A stretch of DNA of 64,000 nucleotides from an uncultured Chitinophagaceae bacterium (GCA_937958995.1 CALGAP010000013.1:62001-126000); one strand, 5' to 3'; positions 33,332-42,579 are shown, counted from the first letter of the stretch. Notes: generated by a model not told the origin, from the letters alone. Numbers and translations: made by a program.

Positions 33332-34645
33332 ATGTCATATATCCAACAAATCCTCTTTATTGCCGCCTTCGCATTTGCCGTATGGTTGTTTGCAAAAAAC
33401 ATCATGAGGGTAAGACGCAATATTTTGCTGGGCACCCCAACACCCTTGTATAACGATCGGCCGGGGGAGCGATGGAAAAATGTGTTGCTGCTGGCATTCG
33501 GACAAAAAGTGATGTTCCGCTACCCTCTTGTTGCCCTGCTGCACCTGATGATCTACCTGGGGTTTATCATCATTAATATCGAGGTGCTGGAGATAATTGT
33601 GGATGGAGTGGCCGGTACACACCGCATCTTCTATGGCCTGGCGCCGGGATTATATGCCGGCTTGATCAACGCTTTTGAATTCCTCGCCATACTGGTACTT
33701 TTCTCCTGTATTGTATTTCTGATCCGCAGAAATATAATCAGGGTAAAACGCCTCAATACCCGCGATCTTGAAGGCTGGCCGAGACGCGACGCGAATTACA
33801 TACTTATTACAGAGTGCATACTGATGACGTTGTTTCTCACGATGAATGCATCAGACGCCATTCTGCAATCGAGAAATTACGGCCACTATGCCGAAGCGCA
33901 GACGGGGAGTTTTATGTTTTCCCAATGGCTGCAACCTTTGCTGAATGGTCTGACTAGCGAAACGCTTGTAGTTGTGGAGCGCACCGCCTGGTGGCTGCAT
34001 ATACTCGGCATACTGGCTTTCCTGAATTACCTGGTTATTTCGAAGCACCTGCATATCATACTGGCATTTCCCAATGCTTACTATGCGCGACTGTCGCCCA
34101 AGGGTAAGATGAAAAATATGCCCGAGGTGCAAAACGAAGTGCTCTATGCGATGGAGCCTGATAAAGCACCCCAGGATGCCACCCCTCCCGAAAAATTCGG
34201 CGCCAAAGATGTGTTCGATCTCAGCTGGCGCAACCTGCTCGATGCATACAGCTGCACAGAGTGCGGCCGTTGCAGCGCGGCTTGTCCGGCCACCATCACC
34301 GGCAAATTGCTCTCGCCCCGCAAGATTATGATGGACACCCGCGACCGCCTCGAGGACGTGGGCAGAAATATCAATAAAAACGGCCAGTTTGTTGACGACG
34401 GCAAAAAATTACTGCATGATTATATTTCTGTAGAATCACTCCGCGCCTGCACCAGCTGCCAGGCCTGCGTACAGGAATGCCCCGTAAGCATCAGTCCGCT
34501 CGAAATCATTCTCGAACTCCGCCGTTCCCTCATCATGGAAGAAAGCGATGCCCCCCAGGAATGGAACAGCATGTTCAGCAACATCGAAAATAATTTTGCC
34601 CCCTGGAAGTTTTCGCCCGACGAGCGAGACGCATGGACCCGGTAA
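33332..34645 (+). CDS. Membrane Fe-S reductase subunit (HdrC/NarI-like)
   Basis: A 437-residue protein with about five membrane helices in its first 240 residues (about 5-22, 65-92, 110-132, 155-172 and 218-236, with His residues that could ligate heme, e.g. H71, H223), as in NarI-like cytochrome b subunits. A cytosolic ferredoxin domain follows with two complete 4Fe-4S motifs: C308-x2-C311-x2-C314-x3-C318-P and C373-x2-C376-x2-C379-x3-C383-P. It probably passes electrons between a quinone pool and the HdrB-like protein at 38300. Its physiological donor is unknown. In many Bacteroidota, as I recall, the two genes are adjacent; here they are 3.65 kb apart. Confidence 0.88.
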   Translation: MSYIQQILFIAAFAFAVWLFAKNIMRVRRNILLGTPTPLYNDRPGERWKNVLLLAFGQKVMFRYPLVALLHLMIYLGFIIINIEVLEIIVDGVAGTHRIFYGLAPGLYAGLINAFEFLAILVLFSCIVFLIRRNIIRVKRLNTRDLEGWPRRDANYILITECILMTLFLTMNASDAILQSRNYGHYAEAQTGSFMFSQWLQPLLNGLTSETLVVVERTAWWLHILGILAFLNYLVISKHLHIILAFPNAYYARLSPKGKMKNMPEVQNEVLYAMEPDKAPQDATPPEKFGAKDVFDLSWRNLLDAYSCTECGRCSAACPATITGKLLSPRKIMMDTRDRLEDVGRNINKNGQFVDDGKKLLHDYISVESLRACTSCQACVQECPVSISPLEIILELRRSLIMEESDAPQEWNSMFSNIENNFAPWKFSPDERDAWTR

Positions 34646-34650
34646 AAAAA

Positions 34651-34679
34651 GCCCCCGACACTCCGGGGGACTTTCTTTC
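34651..34679. terminator. Terminator after the HdrC-like gene
   Basis: CCCCCG, loop ACACTC, CGGGGG (34652-34669) is followed by CTTTCTTT on the plus strand and preceded by AAAAAAA, giving a T run on the minus strand too. It can work in both directions. Confidence 0.75.
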
Positions 34680-34820
34680 ACCAAAACAACACTAATGAAT
34701 ATTGAGTGATTTACCGAATAACTTACAGAAGTGGCATTACAAAGTTTAAACGCTGGAGCTCGGGTTTTGGTGTAGTAGCAGTATTGACTTAAAACAAATT
34801 ATTTAAGCCTTTGCGGTTCA

Positions 34821-35459
34821 CTAGCTTAAGGCATCCTTCCGGCGGAGCATTTTGATCAGCAGAATGGTGGCAGTGATGGCGAAGATGGAACCGATTACCC
34901 ATTGTACCACATCCTGGTTGGCATTGAGCGAATCTACGATCAGGCGGCCGCCGAAAATAAAACAGGCAAAGCCGGTGAATGTGCCGAGACCTATGCCGCA
35001 GATGTAGAAATTATAATAGTCGTTGCGCGGCAGCAGAATATTCTTTGAAAAAAGGGCGGCGCTCCAGCCAAACCAGAAAGGAATTTGCACCGGGTTGATG
35101 GCGCTCATCATAGTACCCAGCCAAAAACGGTGAATAGTATTGGAAAGAATTACGTTTTTTTTCACGTGCGGATCGGCCGCGGCTACAAAGCTGCTCACCG
35201 CAAGCGCGGCAATAATCACAACAGTGGCCCATTCCAGGTAACGAAATAACTTCTTTCTCTTCCTTACCCAGTCCATGGCCACCAGCGACACGCGCACATA
35301 CGCCATTTCCACGATCATCACGCCAAGAGCAAAATAGATGCCCGGGCGGATACCGTCACTTACCGCTATCTGCATAGCAGCCACATTCATCGATCCCAGC
35401 GGCAGCGTGCCGAGGAAACTGATGAACATACCAGTAGTAAAGATGCGGAACAGGCGCAT
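34821..35459 (-). CDS. LysE/RhtB family translocator
   Basis: A 212-residue membrane protein with six hydrophobic segments, typical of amino-acid exporters of the LysE family. The N-terminal FLGTLPLGSMNVAAMQIAVS contains the family's conserved Gly-Pro-like turn (GSMN here) and is followed by GIYFALGVMIVE. The conserved second-half NPVQIPFWFGW replaces the usual NPK. The exported compound is unknown. It is the last gene of an apparent four-gene minus-strand group (37751 to 34821) that lies between the two Fe-S subunit genes. Confidence 0.82.
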   Translation of the reverse strand: MRLFRIFTTGMFISFLGTLPLGSMNVAAMQIAVSDGIRPGIYFALGVMIVEMAYVRVSLVAMDWVRKRKKLFRYLEWATVVIIAALAVSSFVAAADPHVKKNVILSNTIHRFWLGTMMSAINPVQIPFWFGWSAALFSKNILLPRNDYYNFYICGIGLGTFTGFACFIFGGRLIVDSLNANQDVVQWVIGSIFAITATILLIKMLRRKDALS

Positions 35460-35470
35460 AAGTTTGTTTG

Positions 35471-36535
35471 TTACTCCGGCATTTCCTCCAATATCCTATC
35501 ATACCTCTTCGATTCCCGGAACATGTCAATACCTTCTTTAAAAGTCAAATACCTGTGACCCTTTTTATGATTCATCCTGCTAATTCTCCACAAAATAATC
35601 CAATGCCTGACAATCTCCTTCCACGCATAGAATAGTGAATGCTTGGGATCATACATATGCGTGGGCTCGCTGCCGGCGCCATTGACTTCAATGATGCAAA
35701 AGTTTTTTCCCTGTTTCAATAAATCCCAGCTCTCATAGCGAATGTCGAGGCGACCAAAATAAAAACCGGGAATTTCTTTGCAAAGATTGTCTATCACTGT
35801 AGTCAGCTCTTCGTCTATCAGATGCGAATCGTCCAGGAATTTAGCGCCGCGGGCGTGATTGCCATAAGGGGAAACAATTTTGCTTTCACCGGCAGGCAGC
35901 ACTTCATCCAGTTGCTCGCCATGAATACGTTCAAGCGCAGAAAAATACATGATCGCTCTGCTGTCGCGCCGCAACAACTCGCGCAGGCTGCTTTTTCCGT
36001 CGCCAGTCACAGTTAAGAATTCTTTTCTCACAATTCCACTCACCACACCACGGTCCTTATCGGGATAGCGGTAATAGAAAATACCCGCTTCTTTTTTATA
36101 AGAAACAAATTCCTGGATATGGAAATCCATGAAAGCCTTCTTCACATATTCCCGTACATCTTCGGCGTTTCGCAAAGTTTTTACACCGCGGCCGCGACCG
36201 CCAATATTGGGCTTGCCGATAAGCGGGTACTGCATTTGGGCAGCCTGTAATTCTGCCAAAACCTTTTCGGCATCGGCTGGTGCGCTGAAGAATATCGTTT
36301 TAGGATGCTTTTCGGGCGGAATGATTGAAACAATATCTTTCTTGGATTCTCCTACAAATCCACCATTCTTGATGGAGGGATTGGAAGCGACAAAGAAGAA
36401 AAACGAACGTGCGCGCAGGCAGAGGAAAAACCAGATCGGGTATATCCAGGTATATACCGCCGCAAAACTCCAGTATTCCCAATTAAATAACCGAATGAAA
36501 AAAGGACGGTGAAAGATGCGCTGTACGACATTCAT
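35471..36535 (-). CDS. ATP-grasp domain protein of unknown substrate
   Basis: A 354-residue protein. A hydrophobic N-terminal stretch (about residues 23-50, FAAVYTWIYPIWFFLCLRAR) suggests membrane association. The rest looks like an ATP-grasp ligase: the nucleotide loop KPNIGGRGRGVKTL (about residue 108), IQEFVSYKKEAGIFYYR (about 140), and the metal-binding end FGRLDIRYES...IIEVNGAGSEPTHMYDP (about 265-305), where Asp, Glu and Asn take the usual positions. Substrate and product are unknown. Its ATG touches the stop of the upstream NRDE gene (overlap of one base), a sign of translational coupling. Confidence 0.72.
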   Translation of the reverse strand: MNVVQRIFHRPFFIRLFNWEYWSFAAVYTWIYPIWFFLCLRARSFFFFVASNPSIKNGGFVGESKKDIVSIIPPEKHPKTIFFSAPADAEKVLAELQAAQMQYPLIGKPNIGGRGRGVKTLRNAEDVREYVKKAFMDFHIQEFVSYKKEAGIFYYRYPDKDRGVVSGIVRKEFLTVTGDGKSSLRELLRRDSRAIMYFSALERIHGEQLDEVLPAGESKIVSPYGNHARGAKFLDDSHLIDEELTTVIDNLCKEIPGFYFGRLDIRYESWDLLKQGKNFCIIEVNGAGSEPTHMYDPKHSLFYAWKEIVRHWIILWRISRMNHKKGHRYLTFKEGIDMFRESKRYDRILEEMPE

Positions 36536-37263
36536 TATCGGCCTACCATTGATTTTTCAAAAGCCAGGTCCTGGTGCCAGGTTTTTCTTTGCTGCACATC
36601 CACGTATTGCATGCTCACGCGGTGATCGGTGATGGCCATGGAAGTAACGCTGACCGTAAACACCAGCCCGTCGCGGTTCATCATCAGATCGTTGTGCTTG
36701 TCGCCATCGCCGGTAAACTGGTGAAAGTGCAATATATCCTGCTGGCCAGGCTGCGGATTTTTGCGCAGCCAGGCAGTAAACCATTGTTTCCGCCGGTCGA
36801 TCACTTCTTCGTCGTAAAGCGTCACCGACGACCATATATGCGGTTTGGAACTGTTGAGTTCGTGGTGAATCTTATTTTGTCCATCCCATCGGCATTCAAA
36901 CAAATGGCCGTCGTCCCAGATCACGGCGGTAAAAGGTTCGATATTGTTCAGGTTTACCGCCAAAAAGCTGTTGTACGCCGTGCGGCCTTCAATAAGATCG
37001 AGCAGTATCAATCCGCGGCTTTTGCGATAAGGGGGACTGGGGGTGTGGCGTACACGTCCGCCGTTCAGGAAAATGATGGCATTGCCATTTTCATGGGCTG
37101 CGATCCAGGTTCCACCGGCATCGCCATCTTTCGGAAATAATATTTTCCCTGAGGGAAACGGATACACCGCCGGCGGCAGTGCTGGCGATCGCCAATGTTT
37201 TTCATCCCGGTTTGAAGTGAGATAAATTCTATCCGCCGCAGGGATAAAAGTTACTGTGCACAT
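36535..37263 (-). CDS. NRDE family protein (TANGO2-like)
   Basis: A 242-residue protein beginning MCTVTFIPA with Cys2 as the likely N-terminal residue after Met removal, and the family tag SNRDE at about residues 17-21, followed by GGTWIA (about 49) and a conserved FLNGG strand. The fold is related to Ntn hydrolases, but a reaction is not established; TANGO2 relatives in animals are linked to heme or lipid handling. The gene overlaps the DinB-family gene by 13 bases at its start and the ATP-grasp gene at its end, so the three are probably one operon. Confidence 0.85.
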   Translation of the reverse strand: MCTVTFIPAADRIYLTSNRDEKHWRSPALPPAVYPFPSGKILFPKDGDAGGTWIAAHENGNAIIFLNGGRVRHTPSPPYRKSRGLILLDLIEGRTAYNSFLAVNLNNIEPFTAVIWDDGHLFECRWDGQNKIHHELNSSKPHIWSSVTLYDEEVIDRRKQWFTAWLRKNPQPGQQDILHFHQFTGDGDKHNDLMMNRDGLVFTVSVTSMAITDHRVSMQYVDVQQRKTWHQDLAFEKSMVGR

Positions 37264-37751
37264 TGTTTTCGATACTTAACGGTAGAGGATGCTACGCCAA
37301 AATCCTCCGGCAGTTGTATGGTAGAAACTTCATTGATGCCCACACGAATCAGAGCCATGTGGTGTATCGTGTGCTCAAGGTTATAAGCTATTTCGCGATT
37401 ATAGTTGGTGTCGAAACGAATGGGATCGGATGAATGATCATCATAAGAAGCTTCCAGTGTAAGGGCTTTATTTTCCTTACTAAGACCACTATGAATTTCT
37501 TTCAGAAGGCGGGCGGCCAGTTCTTTGTCCTGTTCGATGGTCGTGTCGCGCTTTCTCTTTTCATAGTTCACCACTCCTTCTTCGTAACCTTTCTCCAGGC
37601 ACTGAAACAACTCTATGATATGACGAACATGCTGTCCGATAGTGTTATTGAATAAAGACTTACAGGGCGTACTATATTGCTCACTGCTTAGTTGACTGAG
37701 GGAGTCGGCCAGTTGAACAAATACGTTATTAACAGCTTGTTGTAATTGCAT
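37251..37751 (-). CDS. DinB superfamily protein
   Basis: A 166-residue four-helix protein of the DinB/YfiT type. Candidate metal ligands are H44 and H47 (in GQHVRHIIELF) and H132, H135-H136 region (NLEHTIHHMALIRVG), which fit the three-His pattern of the family. Many members are thiol-dependent transferases (for example with bacillithiol), but the function of this one is unknown. It leads the group DinB, NRDE, ATP-grasp, LysE on the minus strand. No clear promoter was identified in front of it. Confidence 0.82.
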   Translation of the reverse strand: MQLQQAVNNVFVQLADSLSQLSSEQYSTPCKSLFNNTIGQHVRHIIELFQCLEKGYEEGVVNYEKRKRDTTIEQDKELAARLLKEIHSGLSKENKALTLEASYDDHSSDPIRFDTNYNREIAYNLEHTIHHMALIRVGINEVSTIQLPEDFGVASSTVKYRKQCAQ

Positions 37752-37780
37752 CGGTCAGTTTTAATTCCTGCAAAATAAGA

Positions 37781-38130
37781 TTATTTTCCTATTAAGAATT
37801 CTCTGCTAGTTGGTTTTAATGTTGAAAATCGACGAGTTACGTCATTTCTCACCAGTTCCGGGAGCATGCCAGGCAAATGCCCAACACCCTTCGGCGTAGC
37901 GGTAAAGGGGAATGAAACGACCCAGGCCTTGCCTCTAATAATCAGCTTTCCAAATATAAATAATGTACCGGGTTTTGTGTTCTGCGAGATTTTAACAGAA
38001 AACGACCCTGTATGTGGATAGTTTTCTACGCCCGAAACCTTATTAAATGATTGCTGCGAAAGTTGGCATCCTGCGCCTTTGCAGTCATTGATAGCACTGT
38101 AACCGTAAGCCAAATGGATAGTATTTTCAT
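37781..38130 (-). pseudogene. Broken gene for a small secreted protein (frameshifted)
   Basis: At 38130 the minus strand starts a frame with a clean signal peptide (MKILSIWLTVTVLSMTAKAQ), but it stops after 34 codons (DANFRSNHLIRFRA). The next frame continues past that stop with protein-like sequence (KVSGVENYPHTGSFSVKIS, then about 60 more residues to 37781). The change of frame falls near 38040-38060. The HTGSFSVKIS string resembles the start of carbohydrate-binding-type beta modules in Bacteroidota surface proteins. A one-base indel in a former secreted-protein gene is the simplest reading. A sequencing error is the alternative. Confidence 0.35.
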
Positions 38131-38299
38131 AAATACTAGTTGGAGTGCCGCAAAGCTAACAGGAGTGCTTTCAGTGAAATGCCCACTGCGCGACAGTAAC
38201 CACGTGATAGCTGGCGGATATGTTTTCATGGGTGAAAACCTTCTCAACTTTGCTTTGCACGCATTTTTGATATATTTGAGCGTTAAAGCACTATCTGAT
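38131..38299. other. Short gap before the HdrB-like gene
   Basis: No separate gene is seen. An open frame continuous with the HdrB-like gene extends upstream through this gap, but it carries no family similarity and crosses the signal-peptide region of the broken gene on the other strand, so it is not taken as coding. Confidence 0.4.
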
Positions 38300-39076
38300 A
38301 TGCATATAAAAACGATGGCAGAATGGGCTTCGGAAGGTAAATCACCTGATATTTTATTTTGGGTAGGATGCGCCGGCAGTTTCGACCAGCGGGCGCAGAA
38401 AATCACGAAGGCCTTTGCCATGATTCTGACGAAGACGGGTATCGACTTCGGCATATTGGGTAAAGAAGAGATGTGTACCGGCGATCCGGCACGTCGTGCA
38501 GGCAATGAATTTCTCTTCCAGATGATGGCATACCAGAATGTGAATGTGTTGAACAATTACGGGGTAAAAAAAATTGTGACTGCCTGTCCACATTGCTTCA
38601 ATATTTTAAAAAATGAATACCCCGAGTTGGGCGGTCAATACGAGGTGATTCATCACACCACTTTTCTGCAACAACTGATCGACGAAGGAAAAATAAAGCT
38701 GAAAGAAGGCGGCAGCTTTAAGGGCAAGCGCATTACCTATCATGATAGCTGTTACCTGGGTCGCTCCAACAATATTTACGAAGCTCCGCGCAAAGTGCTG
38801 GAAGCCCTGGATGCCGAGCTCGTTGAAATGAAACGTTGTCGCAGCAATGGCTTGTGCTGTGGCGCGGGCGGCGCGCAGATGTTCAAGGAAGAGGAAAAAG
38901 GGACGCACCGCATCAACGAAGAGCGCGTACAGGAAGCCATTGGCACCGGCGCCAACGTGGTGGCTTCTGCCTGTCCGTTCTGCAATACCATGCTCACCGA
39001 TGGCGTAAAATCAAAAGAAAAAGAAGGTGATGTGCAGGTGCTGGATGTAGCCGAACTGGTGGCTATGAGCTTATGA
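38300..39076 (+). CDS. Fe-S reductase subunit with CCG domains (HdrB-like)
   Basis: A 258-residue cytosolic protein of the (Fe-S)-binding CCG family, related to HdrB of heterodisulfide reductase. Cysteine motifs: C24 (WVGCAGSFD), C59 (EMCTGDPARR), C96-x2-C99 (ACPHC), C151 (HDSCYLGR), C186-C187 (LCCGAGG) and the late CPFC. The second CCG motif is complete, while the first reads MCTG rather than CCG. The start at 38300 (MHIKTMAEW) is chosen because the homology begins there. It is probably the partner of the HdrC-like protein at 33332. Its stop overlaps the convergent PepSY gene by six bases. Confidence 0.9.
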   Translation: MHIKTMAEWASEGKSPDILFWVGCAGSFDQRAQKITKAFAMILTKTGIDFGILGKEEMCTGDPARRAGNEFLFQMMAYQNVNVLNNYGVKKIVTACPHCFNILKNEYPELGGQYEVIHHTTFLQQLIDEGKIKLKEGGSFKGKRITYHDSCYLGRSNNIYEAPRKVLEALDAELVEMKRCRSNGLCCGAGGAQMFKEEEKGTHRINEERVQEAIGTGANVVASACPFCNTMLTDGVKSKEKEGDVQVLDVAELVAMSL

Positions 39077-40252
39077 GTTGATCATTTCTACCTGCAAAGA
39101 CTCTCTGACCGCGATACCGGCCGGCAACTGTTGCTGCTTCTTCGCAATCTTATTTTTCTTCCTTCTGCCCCACCAGATGTAGAATCCTGTAACAGGCAGA
39201 CTAGCCGCAATCAGGCTCGCAAAGAATGCTATAATCTTGGTAGTAATGCCGCCGATGGCGCCTACATGCAGATCATAGTTCATGCGCATTATCTTATCAG
39301 CCACGCTGGCAGTTTCAAATCTTCCGTAAATATGATTGACATCGATCTCCTCTAAAGTTTGCTGATCAAAATAACGGTAGTCAATCTTCCAGTATGTGCC
39401 TGCATCGGGATTAGCGCCTGCACCGATGGCCATAGAGTCGTCGTGCGGGTAATGCACTTCAATGGTCTCGGCATTGGCGTATTCGGCCTTCATGAGTTCA
39501 TACACGCGATCAATCGCCGGGATATCGGCTGCTATGGCCTGCTTTCCGACAGGTTCATAAAATTCGGTCATCTGTTCACCGCCCGAAGCGGTCCAATACA
39601 CTGTCCTGGCAAACCACTGAAAGCCGAACACCAGCCCCGTGAGTGCAATGAAGATGGCCACCCAGGTCATATAGAAACCAAACACATTGTGCAGGTCGTA
39701 GTTCACGCGGCGCCAGCGGGCATTCCACCTGATGGTGAAGCGCTGTTTACGCGCGGCTTTATTACGCGGCCACCAGAGTATGATTCCCGTGATCATCATG
39801 ATCACGAAGATGAGCGTAGCGGTGGAGACAATGGGTTGGCCGATATGCGGCGGCAACCAGAGGTAGTAATGGCCATTGATAACGATGCGGAAAAAGTCTT
39901 TGGCCATATCCTTTACCTTCAGCACTTCGCCACTGTAAGGGTTTACATAAACAATGTAGTAATATTCTTCCGGCAGATACTGGTAAAATGTCACTTTAGC
40001 AGCCTCGCCCTTCTCACCATAGGTCACGCTGTGCAGCAGTTTATCGGGCAACTGGGCCTGTGCTATACGGCCGAGCGCCGATGGCGGCAGAAATTCCTTC
40101 TGCCGGGGCTCCACATAAGCATAGGTTTGCGTCACGCTTTCTATCTCGCGTTGAAATGCCAGGATGCATCCCGTGATTCCCAGGAACACGACGATCAGGC
40201 CAGATGAAAGCCCGAGCCATAAATGAATTTTCCTTACCAGTTTTTTAACCAT
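39071..40252 (-). CDS. PepSY-associated membrane protein
   Basis: A 393-residue inner-membrane protein. Membrane segments lie at about residues 10-32 (LWLGLSSGLIVVFLGITGCI), 136-160 (TATLIFVIMMITGIILWW), 195-215 and near the C-terminus (FFASLIAASLPVTGFYIWWG). PepSY-like periplasmic parts are between them (YYYIVYVNPYSGEVLKV). This layout is the PepSY_TM family, often next to siderophore receptors and sometimes acting as a ferric reductase. No receptor is adjacent here. The start at 40252 (MVKKLVRKIHLWLGL) is preferred over one 12 bases upstream. Confidence 0.87.
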   Translation of the reverse strand: MVKKLVRKIHLWLGLSSGLIVVFLGITGCILAFQREIESVTQTYAYVEPRQKEFLPPSALGRIAQAQLPDKLLHSVTYGEKGEAAKVTFYQYLPEEYYYIVYVNPYSGEVLKVKDMAKDFFRIVINGHYYLWLPPHIGQPIVSTATLIFVIMMITGIILWWPRNKAARKQRFTIRWNARWRRVNYDLHNVFGFYMTWVAIFIALTGLVFGFQWFARTVYWTASGGEQMTEFYEPVGKQAIAADIPAIDRVYELMKAEYANAETIEVHYPHDDSMAIGAGANPDAGTYWKIDYRYFDQQTLEEIDVNHIYGRFETASVADKIMRMNYDLHVGAIGGITTKIIAFFASLIAASLPVTGFYIWWGRRKKNKIAKKQQQLPAGIAVRESLQVEMINS

Positions 40253-40566
40253 AACCGGGCGCAAAACTACCTGAAAATGAGCGGGACCATTTTCAAAAAG
40301 CGGAAAAATTGGTTTCGCAATGCGAAAACCACGGGACTTTAAGGGAGAAAGTCCAAACTGCCATCAAAAGTTCCGCCCTGGCCCGCAATCCGCCCGAAAG
40401 ATTCCGCGATAACCCTGCATCAACCGGTAAGAACTATTACAATGCCCTAAATAATTCAGTACCATACGAGTTACATAACCCAAAAATTATAAGAAGCTCC
40501 GGCTCCAATAAAGAGCACATTTGCGGCCGCGATAGAGTTTTGGGCGTGTTGAACTAACTTTGTCCC
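40253..40566. other. Divergent intergenic region
   Basis: No gene is seen in these 314 bases. TTTCGC-AAT-GCGAAA at 40313-40327 is a small perfect palindrome about 60 bases upstream of the PepSY gene and could be a regulator site. TAACTTTG at 40555-40562, five bases before the ATG at 40567, matches the -7 consensus, but no TTG lies 19-21 bases upstream. Confidence 0.4.
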
Positions 40567-41082
40567 ATGAACTTAAACTATCATGATCAGTTGCCGGCCG
40601 ATTTTGCCCCGGATTCCCGTGTGTGGATTTACCAGGCCAGCCGCTTATTTGGCCTTGCCGAGGTATTGAAGGTGGAAGAAATGCTGAACAATTTTGTCTC
40701 CAAATGGCAATCTCACGGCTCCCCTGTCAAGGGTTATGCTAATGTCTTTTTCGGGCAGTTTGTAGTGCTGATGGCCGACGAGCGCGCCACCGGCGTCAGC
40801 GGTTGCAGCACCGACAGCTCGGTGAGACTGATCAAACAAATTGAGCAGACTTTTAATGTTAATATGTTCGACCGCACCTCGCTGGCTTTTGTAGTAAAGG
40901 ACAAAGTGCAGTTGCTGCCACTGGCGCAACTACAATATGCCATGGATAACCAGTTTATTTCACCTGATACACTTTACTTCAACAACCTGGTGCAGACAAA
41001 AGCAGAACTCGAGCAGAAATGGATTGTTCCGATTAAGGAAAGCTGGCTGAAGACAAGGATTAGCATGCCGCAGGGACTTTGA
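40567..41082 (+). CDS. Conserved cytosolic protein of unknown function (171 aa)
   Basis: The protein has no signal peptide or membrane segment and a conserved centre GCSTDSSVRLIKQIEQTF (about residues 78-96) followed by FDRTSLAFVV. Relatives in Bacteroidota are, as I recall, often labelled 'ABC transporter ATPase', but no Walker A, Walker B or LSGGQ motif is present here, so that label is unsupported. The Cys-Ser-Thr-Asp block could be an active site. In several Flavobacteriia this gene follows the two Fe-S reductase genes, which agrees with its position downstream of the HdrB-like gene. Confidence 0.75.
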   Translation: MNLNYHDQLPADFAPDSRVWIYQASRLFGLAEVLKVEEMLNNFVSKWQSHGSPVKGYANVFFGQFVVLMADERATGVSGCSTDSSVRLIKQIEQTFNVNMFDRTSLAFVVKDKVQLLPLAQLQYAMDNQFISPDTLYFNNLVQTKAELEQKWIVPIKESWLKTRISMPQGL

Positions 41083-41221
41083 TTTTCCCTGTACCGCTAA
41101 ATCATAATCTTGATCACCATTGCAACTGCTGCAACGGTGGCAACGAATTGAGCAAGGCGTGGCCAAAGCGTTGCACGCAGTTATTGTCGAGAATCAAGAA
41201 AAACTAACGGTATGGCGTATT

Positions 41222-42562
41222 CTAAAACAACATGATGAAGGCTGTGCCCTGCCCTTCGATCGATTGTACCTGGATGTTACCCCGGTGCAGCATCATGATC
41301 TGCTTACAGAGACTTAAACCGATGCCGCTGCCATTTTTCTTTGTACTGAAGAATGGAACGAAAATTTTATCAACCACCTCGGCGGGCATTCCAATACCGT
41401 TGTCGGTAACCTTCAGCACCGTCTTGCGGTTGGGAGCAGCATAAGCCGAAAGAATAATACGCGGCTCCTGGCGGTCTTTCACCGCTTCAATGGCATTCAC
41501 AATAAGATTGATCAACACCTGCTCCACCAGGTTGGTATCGACCTCCAGTTGCAGGTCGGGATCTTTGAGGATAATTTCCAGCTCGATATTTTTCTGCGCC
41601 ATCGTGGGCTGCATCAGCTGGTGCATGTTTTCAAACAGATCGCGCACGTAAACCTTTTGGAGGTTGAGCGTAGTGATCTTATTCAGGTTGCGGTAAGTTT
41701 CAGCAAATTTCAACAAGCCTTCGCTCCTGCGTTTGATGGTATCAATACCTAATTCAAGATCGTCCATGGAGCCCGGCTCCGTTTCCGACTCCTTCTTATT
41801 TTGCTGCAGGCGGTGTTTCAGCGTCTCGGCCAGCGAAGAGATCGGCGCCACCGAGTTCATGATTTCGTGCGTCATCACACTCAGCAGTTTTTGCCAGGCT
41901 TTCGATTCCGTTTCATCCAACGCTTCGTTCACGTTCTGGAATGCGATCAGTTTGTATTTCTGTCCATCAGTCTGGAACGTAGTGGCCGACAGCAGCACCT
42001 TAAACGAATCTTTTTCCCGGTGCGCGATCGCCACCTTATTGTCGCCCGGGCGCAGCACCATAATTTCCCTGTATAAATCATTGTCGCGCCGCTGCAGGCT
42101 GTGGATGGTCTTGAGATAAGGCAACTGCAACATTCTCTTCAGCGATTCATTCATCCAAATCACTTCACCATTCTGCTCTTTGTAGGAAAGTATGCCCGTA
42201 TCGATCAGTTCCAGGATTTTCTGCAAATATTGGTATTGCGTTTCCCTTTCCTTACTGATTACCTTAAACGTAGTATTGATCTCATTAAAGCCCTTGCGCA
42301 ACGGCTGCAGTTCCACCGGCGCATGCTTCACGTCGAAGTATCTTGAAAAATCGCGGTAATGAATCGACTCCACAAACTGATCGAGCTCCATATGCGCCTT
42401 GCGCTGAAACCTGTACAGCTCCACCACCTGGTACAGAATTACAGGCACCACCAGCACCAGGTAAATATACCTGCCGGTCACCACCTGGTAAGACGCCACT
42501 GCCAATGTTGCAAACAACAACACTACACGAGCCAGGATACGCCACTCAACGCTTTTGAACAT
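41222..42562 (-). CDS. Sensor histidine kinase (NtrB-like)
   Basis: A 446-residue membrane kinase. Two adjacent helices (about residues 8-27 and 32-50) leave almost no periplasmic loop, so the signal is likely sensed in the membrane or cytosol. A PAS-like region (about 110-215) precedes the HisKA helix with H232 (VMTHEIMNSVAPIS) and the ATPase domain: N box with N356 (NLIVNAIEA), G1 DNGIGMP (about 382), F box FVPFFSTKK and G2 GSGIGLSL (about 405). All catalytic parts are intact. It lies 102 bases downstream of the response-regulator gene, and the pair diverges from the transporter operon, which it probably controls. Confidence 0.93.
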   Translation of the reverse strand: MFKSVEWRILARVVLLFATLAVASYQVVTGRYIYLVLVVPVILYQVVELYRFQRKAHMELDQFVESIHYRDFSRYFDVKHAPVELQPLRKGFNEINTTFKVISKERETQYQYLQKILELIDTGILSYKEQNGEVIWMNESLKRMLQLPYLKTIHSLQRRDNDLYREIMVLRPGDNKVAIAHREKDSFKVLLSATTFQTDGQKYKLIAFQNVNEALDETESKAWQKLLSVMTHEIMNSVAPISSLAETLKHRLQQNKKESETEPGSMDDLELGIDTIKRRSEGLLKFAETYRNLNKITTLNLQKVYVRDLFENMHQLMQPTMAQKNIELEIILKDPDLQLEVDTNLVEQVLINLIVNAIEAVKDRQEPRIILSAYAAPNRKTVLKVTDNGIGMPAEVVDKIFVPFFSTKKNGSGIGLSLCKQIMMLHRGNIQVQSIEGQGTAFIMLF

Positions 42563-42579
42563 ATGGGGAATTATTAAGG

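Noticed and set aside
39359..40207. A 282-codon plus-strand frame opposite the PepSY gene
   Set aside because: Antisense shadow; the minus-strand product has clear membrane helices and family pattern.
40567..41082. ABC transporter ATPase label for the 171-residue protein
   Set aside because: No Walker A, Walker B or signature motif is present. The label used for relatives appears to be an annotation artefact.
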